From: Rhabditoides inermis
Taxonomy: Eukaryota > Nematoda > Chromadorea > Rhabditida > Rhabditidae
DNA length: 64,000 bases
Assembly: GCA_963966185.1 (NCBI GenBank)
Contig: CAWZYM010000216.1
Span: forward strand, 441,001 to 505,000
Direction: 5' to 3'
Positions within the stretch are counted from its first letter, which is position 1; each line of letters starts with the position of its first letter. This document shows, piece by piece, positions 1-11,860 of this stretch. The translations under genes were made by a program, and so were the position numbers. The notes under the pieces are model-generated. The model saw only the letters and a program-made list of their open reading frames with translations, ran no database searches and was not told the DNA's origin.

Positions 1-366
1 ACTGATAGTGCACTGATCCTGAATTATGCGAAGACGTCTCTGATAGCAGGCCCTGATAAGCGATGAGTGATGGAGGAGTGATAAGCGATCAGTAGCCGCT
101 CGCCCTTTGAAATGGCTGTTGTGCGTAAGAGAAAGGAGAGTGAGCGGAGAAAGGACGAGACAAAGGTGAGCGTTTTCGGTATTTGAGAAAATCCCGAGGG
201 TATTGTTCGAAAGACGTGAAATCTTGCGATACATGTTACGGTAACTAGGAGCATTTTTGTTTTCACAACGTTTGGAGAGACTGACCACAGTTGCGGTCAG
301 TTTTATCCGACCGATCTTGTCTGCAGGATATGTAAATATCAATATCAATATATTATTTGTTTCCAG
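1..366. other. Upstream flank or intron of the CDF transporter gene
   Basis: No exon could be supported here. A good 3' splice site (tttgtttccag) ends at 366 and opens the first visible exon of the transporter. The segment is therefore intron or 5' flank, and the true N-terminus lies outside the window or in a short exon I cannot place. Confidence 0.5.
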
Positions 367-601
367 AATGGCTACACCTCCCCCGACAAATCTCCCGATG
401 TCGAGTACCCTGCCAAGCTGTGGTGGTGGCAGGAGCGGAAGAAGAAGCAAGAAATCCAGAAGGTTAGCGAATCAATAAATCGATAAATCGATAATCAATC
501 GATGATTGCAGTTTTACGAGGAGCAGGAGGAGCTGAAGGAGTGGTTCGACAGGGACAGGGAGTTGATGCTGGGACAAGAGGTGGGAGAGAGGAGAGAGAG
601 A

Positions 602-657
<56 letters not shown>

Positions 658-847
658 GAGAGAAAAGAGAGAGAGAAAGAGAGAGAGAGGGGGTTTGCAG
701 ACCCGCTGGGACAAAGGACCATGTACACACGCCTGTGTCGTAACCTGTATATACCTCATAGTCATATTACATACTTTATATCATACCTGATACCGCTCAG
801 ATACGGAGAAAAATGATAGGAAATGAAATGATCTCCCTTTCTCGAGA

Positions 848-904
<57 letters not shown>

Positions 905-2385
905 GACTTGCAGACCCGCTCGGACACGGAGAAGGACCTGGACGTGTTGTACGCGCAGCTCTCGTTCGCCCTGAACATCGCCAGTCTGTTCGCGAATCTC
1001 GCGGCTGCCGTGCTGTCCGGCAGTCTGTCTGTGATGAGGTGGGTGATGTAATGACGTCGGAAATGACTTCATGATGTCGTTTGTGCTTGCGCTTTGTCTA
1101 TCTCGGTCTCTAACTCTAGCTCTGTCTATCTATGCCTTTGTCTTTATCTGTCTGTCCGTCACGAAGACATTGCAAAACATTTGCGAGCATCACAGTAATT
1201 CAATATATTTAATGTTTTGAAGGCTTTCAAAGTAAGTTATCGACCGTTAGTCTTGTACCACAGTCTGGGTTTTTTTCGATTCTCGAATAGTGATGATCCA
1301 AGAATGACTTTCCGAAAATACCTTGGTCAGCAATTAGGTGGGGGTTCAATTACACTCATTTTTAGTGTTCGTGCGTTACCGTTAAATTCAATGTTCCCGT
1401 TCGTTTGCGCTTTGAATATTTATTCAAACTCATACACGCATGCCTGTTCAAGTATTACAGTTTCAGAAATTAAAACTATTAGAAACACACGATGAAACGT
1501 ATCTCACGAAGCAATGTTGATGAACCGCTTTCATGATCACTGTCTGAAAATACTGATGATAGCGAGTTGTATATCATTCGGGTAACACCACTGTTTACAC
1601 ATATGTACTGGGTAGCTGAGTGCACCATTGATAACAGTTAATGGTGTTATTACGGGAGTACTGATTACTGAATACTCGCCGCTACCCATAAGACCAGGGC
1701 GAAGGATATGCTTTGTAAAGGTCCATAAGGCTCACGCGTTCGAGAATGGATCAAGGCCGCATACTCTATATCGGATAAGAAGACGGATGTCTGGAGACGT
1801 GACTGGATTCCTCTCTCCGCATATGCTGTAATGTCAACAGTGTCTGGAGAAAGTGAAGCCCCGTAAATCGAATACGAACAGTTCCAAACCGTAGCTGTAT
1901 TTTCTTTAAAAAGTACTTGCGTAGAGAGATGAACTTTGTCTTAACCCAATGCAGCAAAAGCACATGCATAAAACGTTTACAAATACTAGCACAAACCTGC
2001 GCCTCTCTCTTCTTTTTTCTTTGTCTCTTCTCTTTCCTTTTTTTAATTAAATTCTTTCTCTCCATTTGTTCCGTTGTGGTCGATTGTTAGCAACAAAAAC
2101 AAGACAGTTCCGTATGCGCAGGTTTGTGTTAGTATTTGTAAACGTTTTATGCATGTGCTTTTGCTGCATTGGGTTAAGACAAAGTTCATCTCTCTACGCA
2201 AGTACTTTTTAAAGAAAATATATGTGCTTTTGTTAAATTTCATAGAAATTTAAGAGAAAAGCTGAATTATAACTATTTATCTGAATAATATCTAAACTAT
2301 AATCTACTTATCTATCTCCCTCCTTCTGTTCTCTCCATCTGTTCTCTCTCACTGTTCTTTTTATCTTTCTTTACTCTCTCTTTCA

Positions 2386-2447
<62 letters not shown>

Positions 2448-3399
2448 CATCTCTCCATTTCTCCCTGCCCTTCTTTCTATATATCTGCCAGTCTCTTTCT
2501 ATCTCTGCTCTCTGCTCTTCTCTCACTTCTTCCTCTAATGCACCACAGTCCACAACGTATTCACGGATCGCCGTTACGTTTCACAAAACGTTTTTGTTAA
2601 CATATTGTCTCATTACCAGTCGGTGTCGCGCCTACTGCGCTCTTCCTCCTGGTCATAGTTGGTGGGGTCAAAACAATGCAAACCCGGCGCGCATTAGACG
2701 CTGGCGGCGGGGCGGACTACACGCAAAGTGCAAGTTGGGAAAAGTAGTGACGGGAAGGAAGGAAGGAAGGACACGAAACACGCTGGCCTTTCGCCTAGTG
2801 CGAGCGCGAGATCGCGCATAACTTCTTTCACAGATGAGATACAAAGATGCCACCGACCAGTGATCTGGCCTACGGAACAGTGCGAATCTAACTAGCATGA
2901 ATTGCATGAGTTCCCATTATTGCTAACATGACCTTTGGATATCGCTTCTTGAGAATTCTGGCGCTAGCCCTATCCTAAGCCAAAAGAGAGGGCGCTGCGC
3001 GCCCTCTCTAATTATTTCATTGTTCGATTTGTGTGCATGTCATACCAACTTATGAATGAACTATTCTAAACACATGATCATGAAATAGCGATACCGAATA
3101 AAGAAATTGATTTGATTTAATTTGATTACCAATTTCGAACGCCGTGAATGAGAAGTATCGGGATGTCTGAATGATCAGTACATGATTTGATTACAAAATA
3201 AATAATGTTGCCATTTCAGAGCTCCTCAAATGACATGCATACAGTGTTCCATCGAATTTCGAATACGGTACTTACCGTATACCTTACAGTACCTTCGTGG
3301 ATTCGTCGATGGACATTGCGTGTTCGGTGATCATGAACGTGTGTCTGCGATTGGTGGCTGATGCGAACAGCTTCAACTATCCGAGAGGGAGAGAGCGGT

Positions 3400-3432
<33 letters not shown>

Positions 3433-4401
3433 AGGGAGGGAGGGAGAGAGAGAGAGAGAGAAAGAGGAAAGAGAGAAGGAAGGAGAGAGAGCGAGAGAGA
3501 GAGAGCGAGAGAGAGAGTCCCCCTCTCTCCAGTCTGGAGCTCCTCGGCGTGCTTCTCTGCTCCATCATCATGGGCATCGCCAACGTCGGCATGGTCATCC
3601 AGTCTGTCAACGCCATCGTCAACGATACGGTATACGATACTTTTTCTTCGATACGGTACTTTGAATTTGATACTTACGATACCTTGATACGGTACTTTGA
3701 ACATTTTGATATGGTATTTTTATTCGATACGGTATACGTGTGGATTCCAATATCCTGTAACTGCTTATGATTACATAACGTCAAGTCTTCGAGAAAAAGA
3801 GAATGATTGATACGTACACCATATTTGAATAAGCGCAATGTGATAGTTCAATAATGAGATATCGGTATCAATCAAACTTCATGACAGACTCCGATATGTT
3901 TGCTGATTTCAGGTTGATCTGACACTCTCGATGCCCACTGCAGTCATACTCATCACACAAACTGTATTGAAGGTGAGAGGAGAAAGATGGGGGAGAAGAG
4001 AGAAAGAGAGAAGGGGAGAGAGAGAAAGAGGGAGAGATAGAGAGGTGAGACAAAAGGAGAGGGGAGACAGAAGGAGAGAGAAGAGATAGATACAGAGAGA
4101 GAGAGAGAGAGAGATACAGAGGGGGAGAGAGAGACAGAGAGAGAGAAAAAAAGAGAGAGGGAGGAGAGCGAGAGGAAGAGAGAGGGAGGAAGAGAAAGAG
4201 AGAGAGGGGGAGGGAGGAAGGGAGAGAGAGAGAGAGATGGGGGAGACAGGGAGGGGTGGAGAGAGAGGGAGAGAGAGGGAGAGAGAGGAAGACGGGGAGA
4301 GAGAGGGAGGGAGGGGTGGAGAGAGAAAGGGAGAGAGGGGGAAGAGAGGAAGAGGGGTAGAGAGAGGGGAGAGAAGGGAGAGAGAGAGGAGAAAGAGAGA
4401 G

Positions 4402-4433
<32 letters not shown>

Positions 4434-4555
4434 AGTTCTGACCGTCCAGATCATCCTGTGCACTCTGTGCTACCGCCGCGGCAGCAAGTCATCCGTTTGT
4501 CTCGCCATGGATATGAGGAACGATATCGTCACCAGGTAGAACCTCTCTCCCCCTC

Positions 4556-4595
<40 letters not shown>

Positions 4596-4679
4596 TCTTT
4601 CTCTATGTCTCTCTCTTTCTCTATCTCTTTCTCTATCTCTCTTTTTTATTTTTTTGTTCATCTCTCTTTCTCTCTATCG

Positions 4680-4718
<39 letters not shown>

Positions 4719-4720
4719 CA

Positions 4721-4790
<70 letters not shown>

Positions 4791-6214
4791 CGTACCCCTT
4801 TATCTTCATCTTTCATCTCTCTCCCTCCTTCCCTACTATTTCAATCTACCTTTTTTCTTTTCATATGGCGAAAAAAAATAAACAAAAAAATCAATATTGT
4901 CTTTTCATATCTGTCGCCCTCGTTTGCGTCTTCGCTGGAGATCGATTCTGGCGATTCGCCGACCCTCTCGGAGCGGTGGTCGTATGGTGGGTAGTTTATC
5001 GATTTTATCGATTAATTATATTGATTTATCGATTTATCTGCCAACTTATTTGATGTACTGTGAGCCAGAATGTACGTTTTGAATAAAGTTATATGCTCTT
5101 GCAACTTGCAAGAACAGATAATTCTTTTTTTCTGCGACCAATGACTGGAAAAGATATCTAAATATGTATCCATCCGAATATGTTTTGACCAAAGTTCGAA
5201 ACAAGATTGCAACAGGTTTCATCAGTGTAATTTGAGCACATTAAATAAAATCCTTGCAATGCTCATTTCGGAAGCCAGCAAACATATGCATATGCAAACT
5301 AGTTTTGCAGACCTGGATTTGTGTTGGGATAGGATTTATCAAATCCGCGGGATAGATATGAATTATCCCATGACTTCACACCTTCTTAGCGATGACCGCT
5401 TCCAATTCCCATAGGGGATTACGGTATCGTCACGGGCGCACGATTTCGCAATCCGATCAGATTACGGTATCATTGCGCGGGGGATGAGACATGAGAAGCA
5501 CACGTGATTCACGGGGGTTACCTTGGCGAGGGGGCAATTTCGCGAGCAAAAACGATGATAATGATAATTCTGTGATAATGCACATCAAGCGATTTAAAAC
5601 TCGTCACTTTTGTCTCGAAAGCTCAAAGGCGAATCGACGGATGATCGTGGATGATATATTCACGCAAAGTACACTTACCAAAAGTCAAAATTGAACGTAC
5701 ATTGTGACGATGTTGAGCAAAAAAGAGAGATAAACAATGTCCGTATTTGTCTTTCGCTCTTTCGGTCTTTCGAAGTAATCATCTTATCGAAATATCAGAG
5801 AAGACGATTTTGTCACTAGAAAGCTCGAGTCGGAAAAGCGACAATGTTAATATTTATACAACATCATAGAAAACTAGCATTTCTCTACCAAAATATATTG
5901 TGAAGTAAATCAGATGCTTGATAATATATTTGCAGTTCCCTGATTGCGGTTTCATGGCTGATGGATGCGCTGGAAAACATTCCGATGCTTGTTGGAAAGA
6001 GGTAAAATATAGGCTCAGTGTATCAAAACGCAAAAAAAAACACTTTCTGATGAGGTCAGATAAAACAGAGATGTTGAATCTGATCTCTACTACTACTTCG
6101 AAAATTGGATTTGTTTCAGAAAAGAAACCATTCTGTTTTTAGAGCAGAGAAAGAGCACCTAGCTCGCATTTTGAACATCACTCTGGAGCACGATCATAGA
6201 ATCAGGTTTGCTCT

Positions 6215-6259
<45 letters not shown>

Positions 6260-9200
6260 ACTCTTTCCCTTCAGTCAATCAATAATCAATCAATACAGGA
6301 AGATCGATCACGTGATGGTATATCACACAGGCCAGCAAGCATTGGTGGAACTGCACATTGTGATGGATGAGCATCTCCCACTCAAGGTATCGATTGATTA
6401 TAAGTACATTTATCGATTTTTAGAATGTAACAAACAATGTTTTGAGTGTTGCACAGCAGCTACATATAAATTATCCTATAACAATTAGAGAACGCTTTCC
6501 TTTGAGGGCCGTTGGAGTTTTCGTAGTTTCAGCCTAACCGTTAGCTTTTTTTTCAAACATTTGCTATTGTTTTTCTTTTTGTTTTCTACTTTGGACGTAG
6601 CCAGAGAGAGAAAGAAAGAACTAGAGATTTTCTACTAAACTGCAATTTTTTGCCATAGTACTTAAAGGGAGTGTACCCTCTGGTTTTCGAATTTGGTTTT
6701 CGAAGAGTTAGCATCGGAATGTGAAAATACATCAAAAATGATACATCTTTGTCAATTGGACCATATGCCGTAAATGGCGGGAAGTTGGAGAAACTATCAT
6801 CAACTGTGCACGTTTGTACACATTTCTGCACACTTTTCTCTAGAAAAAAACGTATTCGAGCGTAAATTAAACAAACTTCAAGGCGACTTGAGCATAACTT
6901 TTCTATGAGAAAGTACGCTATTTATGACATATTTCAATATTCTGATGCTAACTCAAGTTCGAAAACCAGAGGGTACACTCCCTTTAAAGATGGCCTATTC
7001 GGTCTGCCCTCTCCGCTCATCGGCCCTTTTGCCCGTGGCACACCGCTCACTGCGCGAGATGGCAGCGAATGACCCCTCGCACAGGCGAGATAGCACGCGA
7101 ACAGAAGAGAGGCAGGCAGCGCAAGAGCAGAAGAGCGGTGGCGGGAGTTCAAAATTTTGCGTTCAGAGCGAGCGATGGTCGATTCTGATCGCCACGTGCA
7201 CGTTGACAATTCGTTCAACTTGCATTCCAATGACTGTTTTGTCACTCATAAATGATTAGAAATAGTCAGAAAAAGGCCCCTGTATCTTTAAGTGCAGGGT
7301 ATTTTCTTTAATATCTCAAAGTTCTTTGCCCTCTTCCGTTATCCGTTAGACAAGATTGCATGAATACTTTTGTATCATACGACCTTTTCTACACTTTTAC
7401 GACATATACAATTATGCGTTACAAAATCATAAACGGTATTTCGAACGTAAGAAGTTCACGTGGTCATCGGAAAAGATCATCCGACAATTTGATGCCAAGT
7501 TAAAGATACAGAGGCCATTTTATATATATATATACTTTATTCATAATTGAGACAAGTGACATGAACAATGGGTTGACAATGTAAAAAGCGCACAGTTTGA
7601 GACTAGACGAACGTTTTGACTTCTTTACGATGACGTCCCGTCCGTTTGTACGCTCTGAACGCAGTCGAACCGAAGGGATAATCCCTCACCAGACACTGTG
7701 TTTATAACAGCATATGCGGTGAGAGACTATCCTGTCACTTCTATAGTTGGGTGAGAAAACCCGGCCGGTGAGATAGACACTACCCCTGCCCAACCGTCTT
7801 TCCCCGTCAACTAGCGAGCAAAGAACTCTACATAAAATCTATAGATGTGTTGGGTCTGTTATATGAAGTTTGGATTTGTTCAGAAGAACGTACTTCTGCA
7901 TAGCTGATCTATATGCACCTTTATCATTGATAAGAACAATACTACTGGGGAGGAGATTCCAAATATTATGAATACGAAAAGGGAAAAAGGACTGCGAGAG
8001 AGTGGTTTTAGATGAGTTGTATAGTTTAAGGGAATGGCCCCGAAGTTGTCGTGTATGAGTTGTGCTAGACAGTGTCAGTGGTATTGGGTGTACAAAGATA
8101 TGTCCATAAATATATGCATGTGCCAAAGAAAGATCTATCATCAAGCGTCTCATATACAATGTTTCTAACCCTAGATTTTCCAACCTATGTTTATAGTCTG
8201 TTTTAGGGAGAAGGTACTTGGTAAACTTGCGTTGTACCTTTTCTAAGAGATTAATATGAGATTTATCCATGAGGCAATATAGTTCTGACCCAAATTCTAA
8301 TATTGGTCTCACTTTATGTAGGTAAAAGTTCGATAGTAGTTTGAAGTCATAGATGAATACCTTCCTAACTAATGTTGATAAGGATGAAGCTTTTCTAACT
8401 TGTTTTCTAATATGAGCTTCTGGGGTAAGATCATAAGAAAATTGGAAACCCAAATCATTTATAGAACGTACTGATTCCAACTGTTGTCCACAAACAGAAT
8501 AATGTACCTGAGCATTCGATTTTCCAAAATGCATTACCGTGCATTTTGAAAGACTCAAATTCATTTGGCGATTTCTCAACCAATCAGACACTCTTATCAC
8601 ATCACTTGCTAGTCGCTTATCATAATCAGGTACATCATCCGAAATGTACATCTTACAATCATCCGCATATACCAGATACTCACAGTGTTGGATCGCCTCA
8701 CCTATATCGTTTATATAGATGAGGAAGAGCAACGGGCCTAGCACGGACCCTTGGGGTCCGATTCTTTTCTTAATTTTAAATCATTTATGATTTATGAGTG
8801 ACAAAACGGCCATTGGATTGCGAGTTGAACGAATTTTCTACGTGCGCGTGGCGATCAGAATCGAATATCGCACGCTCTAAGCGCAAAATTTTGAATTCCC
8901 GCCACCGTCATTTCTGCTCTTGCGCCGCCTGCCTTCTGTTCGCGTGCTATCTCGCCTGTGCGAGAGGTCATTCGCTGTCATCTGGCGCAGTAAGCGGTGT
9001 GCCACGGGCAAAAGGGCCGATGAGTGGGAAGAGGAGAACAAATAGGCCCCTGTATCTTTAAATTATCAAGTAAACGGTTTGTCACAAACAAGATGTACAG
9101 TACAGCTTGACACAGGCAAATTACAATAAGCTTACAATTAGCGGGCAAATGAAAAGCGAAATGGTTAGAATATTTTCTTGAAATTTCGACAAAACGGTGA

Positions 9201-10392
9201 CTGCAAATAAACTTTTAAAACTATTTTATCGGCTTCATAGTAATTATGAATGATTTAGTGGTACATACACAATCATGTGTTCACAATTTCACAACTTCCC
9301 AACTACTCAGCAGCAACTATCAACAACGGGTGAAAATGGCAAAACAATAGGGGGGAATACAAAGTGTTTATCGGTAAACTATCCGCTATGTATTTGCACA
9401 TTAAATACATTAAATTTTGATATATCCGATTCTGCAAGCATGAAATCTCTGGACCTCGTTAGATTTATCGCTGACAAATCAGCGATTAAAACCAAGCTTT
9501 GACGTGAAATCTCGCAAAACTATTCAAAATCACGGGTTACTTAAAGGTAGTGTACCCTCTGAATCTTGGTGTATGTGTAGATACAATATGTCATTGTTTA
9601 CGACTCAATGAGTATATTATGATGATGCAAATATATATTCTGAAACAATTTAGTTTTAAAAAATCATTTAAATATTGGAGTGAGAAATCGTAGAAACTAA
9701 TAACTTTTAATCAGCTCGGGGGTGTGTGCACAACTTGCACGAAGTTACACAATTTGACCACACCATCGGCTGTTTCATTCAAGACAATTTATTTGCATGT
9801 GTTTATATTGTTTCTTATGTCATTCTTATTTTAGATAACATTTCCACTATGTGTTTCTTTCACTAAACTGGCGAAAACAGCTGATGGGAAATTATATGCT
9901 AAGTTCTGTTAAAAATCATAACTCACAACGTTGCGCAAATATGCGTATCATGTTGGATTTAAATAAATGTTTGATAATTTTTAATTTCATTAATTTTCAT
10001 CACAAACAACCATAAACGACATAAAAATACCTCTAAAAAGCATTGATAATACATTCGTGATACTTTTTAATATTGGATTCAGAGGGTACACTACCTTTAA
10101 CTGGTATTATCTGGAAACGATATCAAAACGTGGGGTTTGGTAGAGATGATTGCAGCCCACGCTATCCTATCAGCGCTCTATGATGAATTACCTTATCAGT
10201 TGCATGTGTACAACTATTCAGAAAACCTATAGTGACCGAGAGTTTTCAAAAGCGTAACTAATCAGTGAATCGATAAATCGATATTTTCAGATCACGCACG
10301 ACATTTCGCATCCGTTGGAAAAGAAGCTGCAGCGATTGGAGTTTGTTGAGAGGGCCTTCGTTCACTGCGATTATGACTGCGACGGAGACTAA
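367..10392 (+). CDS. Cation diffusion facilitator (CDF), Mn-type metal efflux transporter, 5' partial
   Basis: Twelve visible exons: 367-462, 512-580, 914-1038, 3290-3397, 3533-3629, 3913-3972, about 4432-4535, 4909-4986, 5936-6001, 6143-6205, 6299-6386, 10291-10392. They join in frame to 351 residues plus TAA; the N-terminus is outside. Membrane helices begin near YAQLSFALNIASLF. TM2 carries D101-S-S-M-D105 and TM5 carries D212-M-R-N-D216, so both metal sites read DxxxD. In the CDF family DxxxD pairs mark the manganese-type clade, while zinc transporters usually have HxxxD. A C-terminal cytosolic domain follows (about 265-351). CDF proteins are homodimeric cation/proton antiporters of the plasma or organelle membrane. 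Two oddities: exon 8 has TTTTCAT instead of TTTTCAG at its 3' splice site, and exon 7's acceptor lies inside a GA tract. Large introns hold repeats; the last is 3.9 kb. A polyadenylation signal overlaps the stop region (about 10394-10402). Confidence 0.87.
587..902 (+). repeat. Two (GA)n tracts and a duplicated exon-3 splice acceptor in CDF intron 2
   Basis: GA-rich tracts lie at about 587-690 and 846-902. Each is followed by the same string, TTGCAG then ACCCGCT: the first ends at 700, the second at 913. Only the second continues into a protein that fits the family. The first reads on briefly (ACCCGCTGGGACAAAGGACC) and is a decayed partial copy of the exon start. Confidence 0.75.
1039..1897. 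other. CDF intron 3, proximal part
   Basis: Single-copy-looking AT-rich intron. I see no exon, RNA gene or element in it; the open frames inside have no splice context or family signal. Confidence 0.5.
1898..3011 (+). mobile_element. Helitron-like non-autonomous element with inverted-repeat head, copy A
   Basis: The left end is a near-perfect inverted repeat. The arm at about 1898-2002, from TTTCTTTAAAAAGTACTTGC to ACAAACCTGCGC, is the reverse complement of about 2116-2224, with a CT-rich loop between. A long CT tract follows, then a conserved segment from about 2560. The right end is an 11-bp hairpin (2985-2995 with 2999-3009, loop TGC) running directly into CTAA (3008-3011) and then T. A 3' hairpin followed by CTRR before T is the hallmark of Helitron 3' termini. 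There is no coding capacity. Copy B at 18878-20035 is homologous along its whole length. It sits in CDF intron 3. I did not define a 5' TC terminus, so the Helitron assignment rests on the 3' end. Confidence 0.65.
2393..2460 (+). repeat. (CT)n microsatellite inside element copy A
   Basis: Nearly pure CT dinucleotides of about 40 bp with a CT-rich skirt. Element copy B has a matching tract at about 19365-19408, so the tract belongs to the element. Confidence 0.85.
3398..3532 (+). repeat. (GA)n intron between CDF exons 4 and 5
   Basis: The whole 135-bp intron is GA/GGGA simple repeat, apart from its GTGAGA donor and a short CTCTCTCCAG acceptor. Confidence 0.85.
3973..4908 (+). repeat. (GA)n and (CT)n tracts in CDF introns 6 and 7
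   Basis: Intron 6 (3973-4431) is almost entirely GA-rich on the + strand. Intron 7 (4536-4908) is CT-rich over 4555-4830. Exon 7 lies between two opposite-sense polypurine/polypyrimidine tracts that could pair in the pre-mRNA. Confidence 0.85.
4987..5935. other. CDF intron 8
   Basis: 949-bp AT-rich intron from GTGGGTAG to TATTTGCAG. ATCGATTAATTATATTGATTTATCGATTT-type palindromic filler follows the donor. No further element or gene is visible. Confidence 0.55.
6666..6983. mobile_element. TTAA-flanked MITE, copy 1
   Basis: Terminal inverted repeats of about 25 bp (AGGGAGTGTACCCTCTGG at the left, its reverse complement ending at 6983) are bounded on both sides by TTAA (6662-6665 and 6984-6987). 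TTAA duplication is the footprint of piggyBac-type transposases. There is no coding capacity. The terminal sequence matches the element at 9545-10096, so both belong to one family. It lies in the last intron of the CDF gene. Confidence 0.75.
6988..7287. mobile_element. Second TTAA element type, abutting the first MITE
   Basis: Begins AGATGGCCTATT and ends AGGCCCCTGTATCT, bounded by TTAA at 6984-6987 (shared with the previous element) and 7288-7291. Its interior (about 6988-7256) reappears inverted at about 8782-9057, where the terminus is fuller (AGATACAGGGGCCTATT). It is therefore a copy with a small terminal deletion. No open frame of note. Confidence 0.65.
7504..9057. mobile_element. TTAA element of the second type carrying a LINE insertion
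   Basis: The left end AGATACAGAGGCC follows TTAA (7500-7503). The right end GGCCCCTGTATCT precedes TTAA (9058-9061). The right arm (8782-9057) is homologous, inverted, to the element at 6988-7287. The 7530-8775 interior is a reverse transcriptase relic on the minus strand. The simplest reading is a TTAA element later hit by a LINE. Confidence 0.6.
7525..8775 (-). pseudogene. 5'-truncated non-LTR retrotransposon (LINE) reverse transcriptase fragment
   Basis: The minus strand encodes the C-terminal half of a LINE reverse transcriptase. It starts at SVLGPLLFLIYINDIGEAI (motif before the active site), then has the catalytic Y-A-D-D box about 24 residues on, a thumb region, and ends with a stop at 7839. 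Endonuclease and the first RT motifs are missing, so this is a typical dead 5'-truncated copy. The 3' untranslated part continues to about 7525 and ends in AATAAAG and a (TA)n tail, as in LINEs without a poly(A) tail. The frame is intact over 301 codons, so the insertion is fairly young. Clade (Jockey/CR1-like) not determined. Confidence 0.8.
9545..10096. mobile_element. TTAA-flanked MITE, copy 2
   Basis: Terminal inverted repeats AGGTAGTGTACCCTCTGAAT and its reverse complement (ending 10096) are flanked by TTAA at 9541-9544 and 10097-10100. Interior AT-rich and non-coding, 552 bp. Same family as 6666-6983, with a longer interior. It ends about 190 bp before the last CDF exon. Confidence 0.8.
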
Positions 10393-10402
10393 ATAAATAA
10401 AA

Positions 10403-11111
10403 CTCTCAATACTTTATTGTAATAAAAAGGTTATTGTAAAAATTCAAGTAACAATAAAAACGGTTTCCTAGCACCCCAGCACCCTGTCCGCGACTCTTTT
10501 CGAACCTTTGACTTTACAAAAATCCGATGGCGCGTCAAAATCCGAAAGATCCAGATTATCGAAAACACTTTTAGATTGCGGCGGACACAGGCCGCAGCAG
10601 CGCTAAGTCTCCGATTAGCATTCGCATTATTGACGGTTGTAGGAGATTGGCTAAGCCCAGCGGATCAATCCGCGGTCTATTATCTGCAAGATTTGTGACA
10701 AATGTCAAGTGAAAGCGATGTAGCATATTACTCACTAAAAGCTCTGGCGTCGAACTCTACAAATTTACAGTCACTCACGTGGTCTAGCATTTCCACAACA
10801 CAACGTTGCAAACGTTTGTTTATGCAACTTTGCCATTCACTCGGTCCAGATTATCTCGCATGTATAGATGCATAGTCGCCACAAATCTTGTTTGTGAGGA
10901 TAAGAAAAAGAAGTATATTGTCCCGCGGTCACATGGTTGCTAGTGGGATTAGTTTGCCGGGGCCGTGAACAAAGACAAAGTCGCAGGTTGCATTTCGGAA
11001 ATGTCACAAGATAACGCTCATTCCTATTAGCCATTGGGCGGAAGTGTTAGCGCCTCAGCATATAAGTGTTTCGCATTCGAATAATGACGTGGCAAGTCAA
11101 AGATGTGTAGA

Positions 11112-11142
<31 letters not shown>

Positions 11143-11795
11143 TGTGAGTGTCGACGTCTGAGAACGTATAAAGAAATCCTATCAAATATATCTTAATGAA
11201 TATACTGATTGTCGGATGGATAAGCAATCGAAATGCGTCTGGCTAAGAAATTTGCATAATTGACATGCAAATATAAGCGAAAATTCACAGACCTCTTTAC
11301 AGCCCATGTCCATGTATCAACACACTACATACATAAAGAGTGGATCATCCATTTACCAGGTGTTTTCAATAGCCAAAACAAACTGTAGACGAAAAAAAAC
11401 ACGCACAGATTTTTCACAAACACCAGTTTATCTAATACGAGGACGGTATAACAGTTTCACTCGAGGGCGTCTTTTCGATTGTTTCGTCTTCCCGCGATCA
11501 GTATCCATAGTTACAAGTTACAAGACTCAATCAGTGGTCACAAAAATCTCATAAAATCTGGATCATCATAGCCCCACGTATACTTATAGTTTCACTTATG
11601 CGGTGCTTCAATTGTGCGCTTGCTTCTTTGGACTCGGCCATTCCACACTTTGGCCTTTCCACTGTCCGATCCGCTCTTTTGCCTACAATCTGACGCACCT
11701 CTAGACTCGACATGTCCTGTGCTACCTGAGCCTCTTACAGATATCGAAAGTACTTCCCGGAACTTTCGGAATTCAGGAAAGGCGAGACACGCTGG

Positions 11796-11860
<65 letters not shown>

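Noticed and set aside
464..816. Open frames of LSLSL or REREREE residues here and at many other places
   Set aside because: They are translations of (GA/CT)n microsatellites, open in several frames and both strands.
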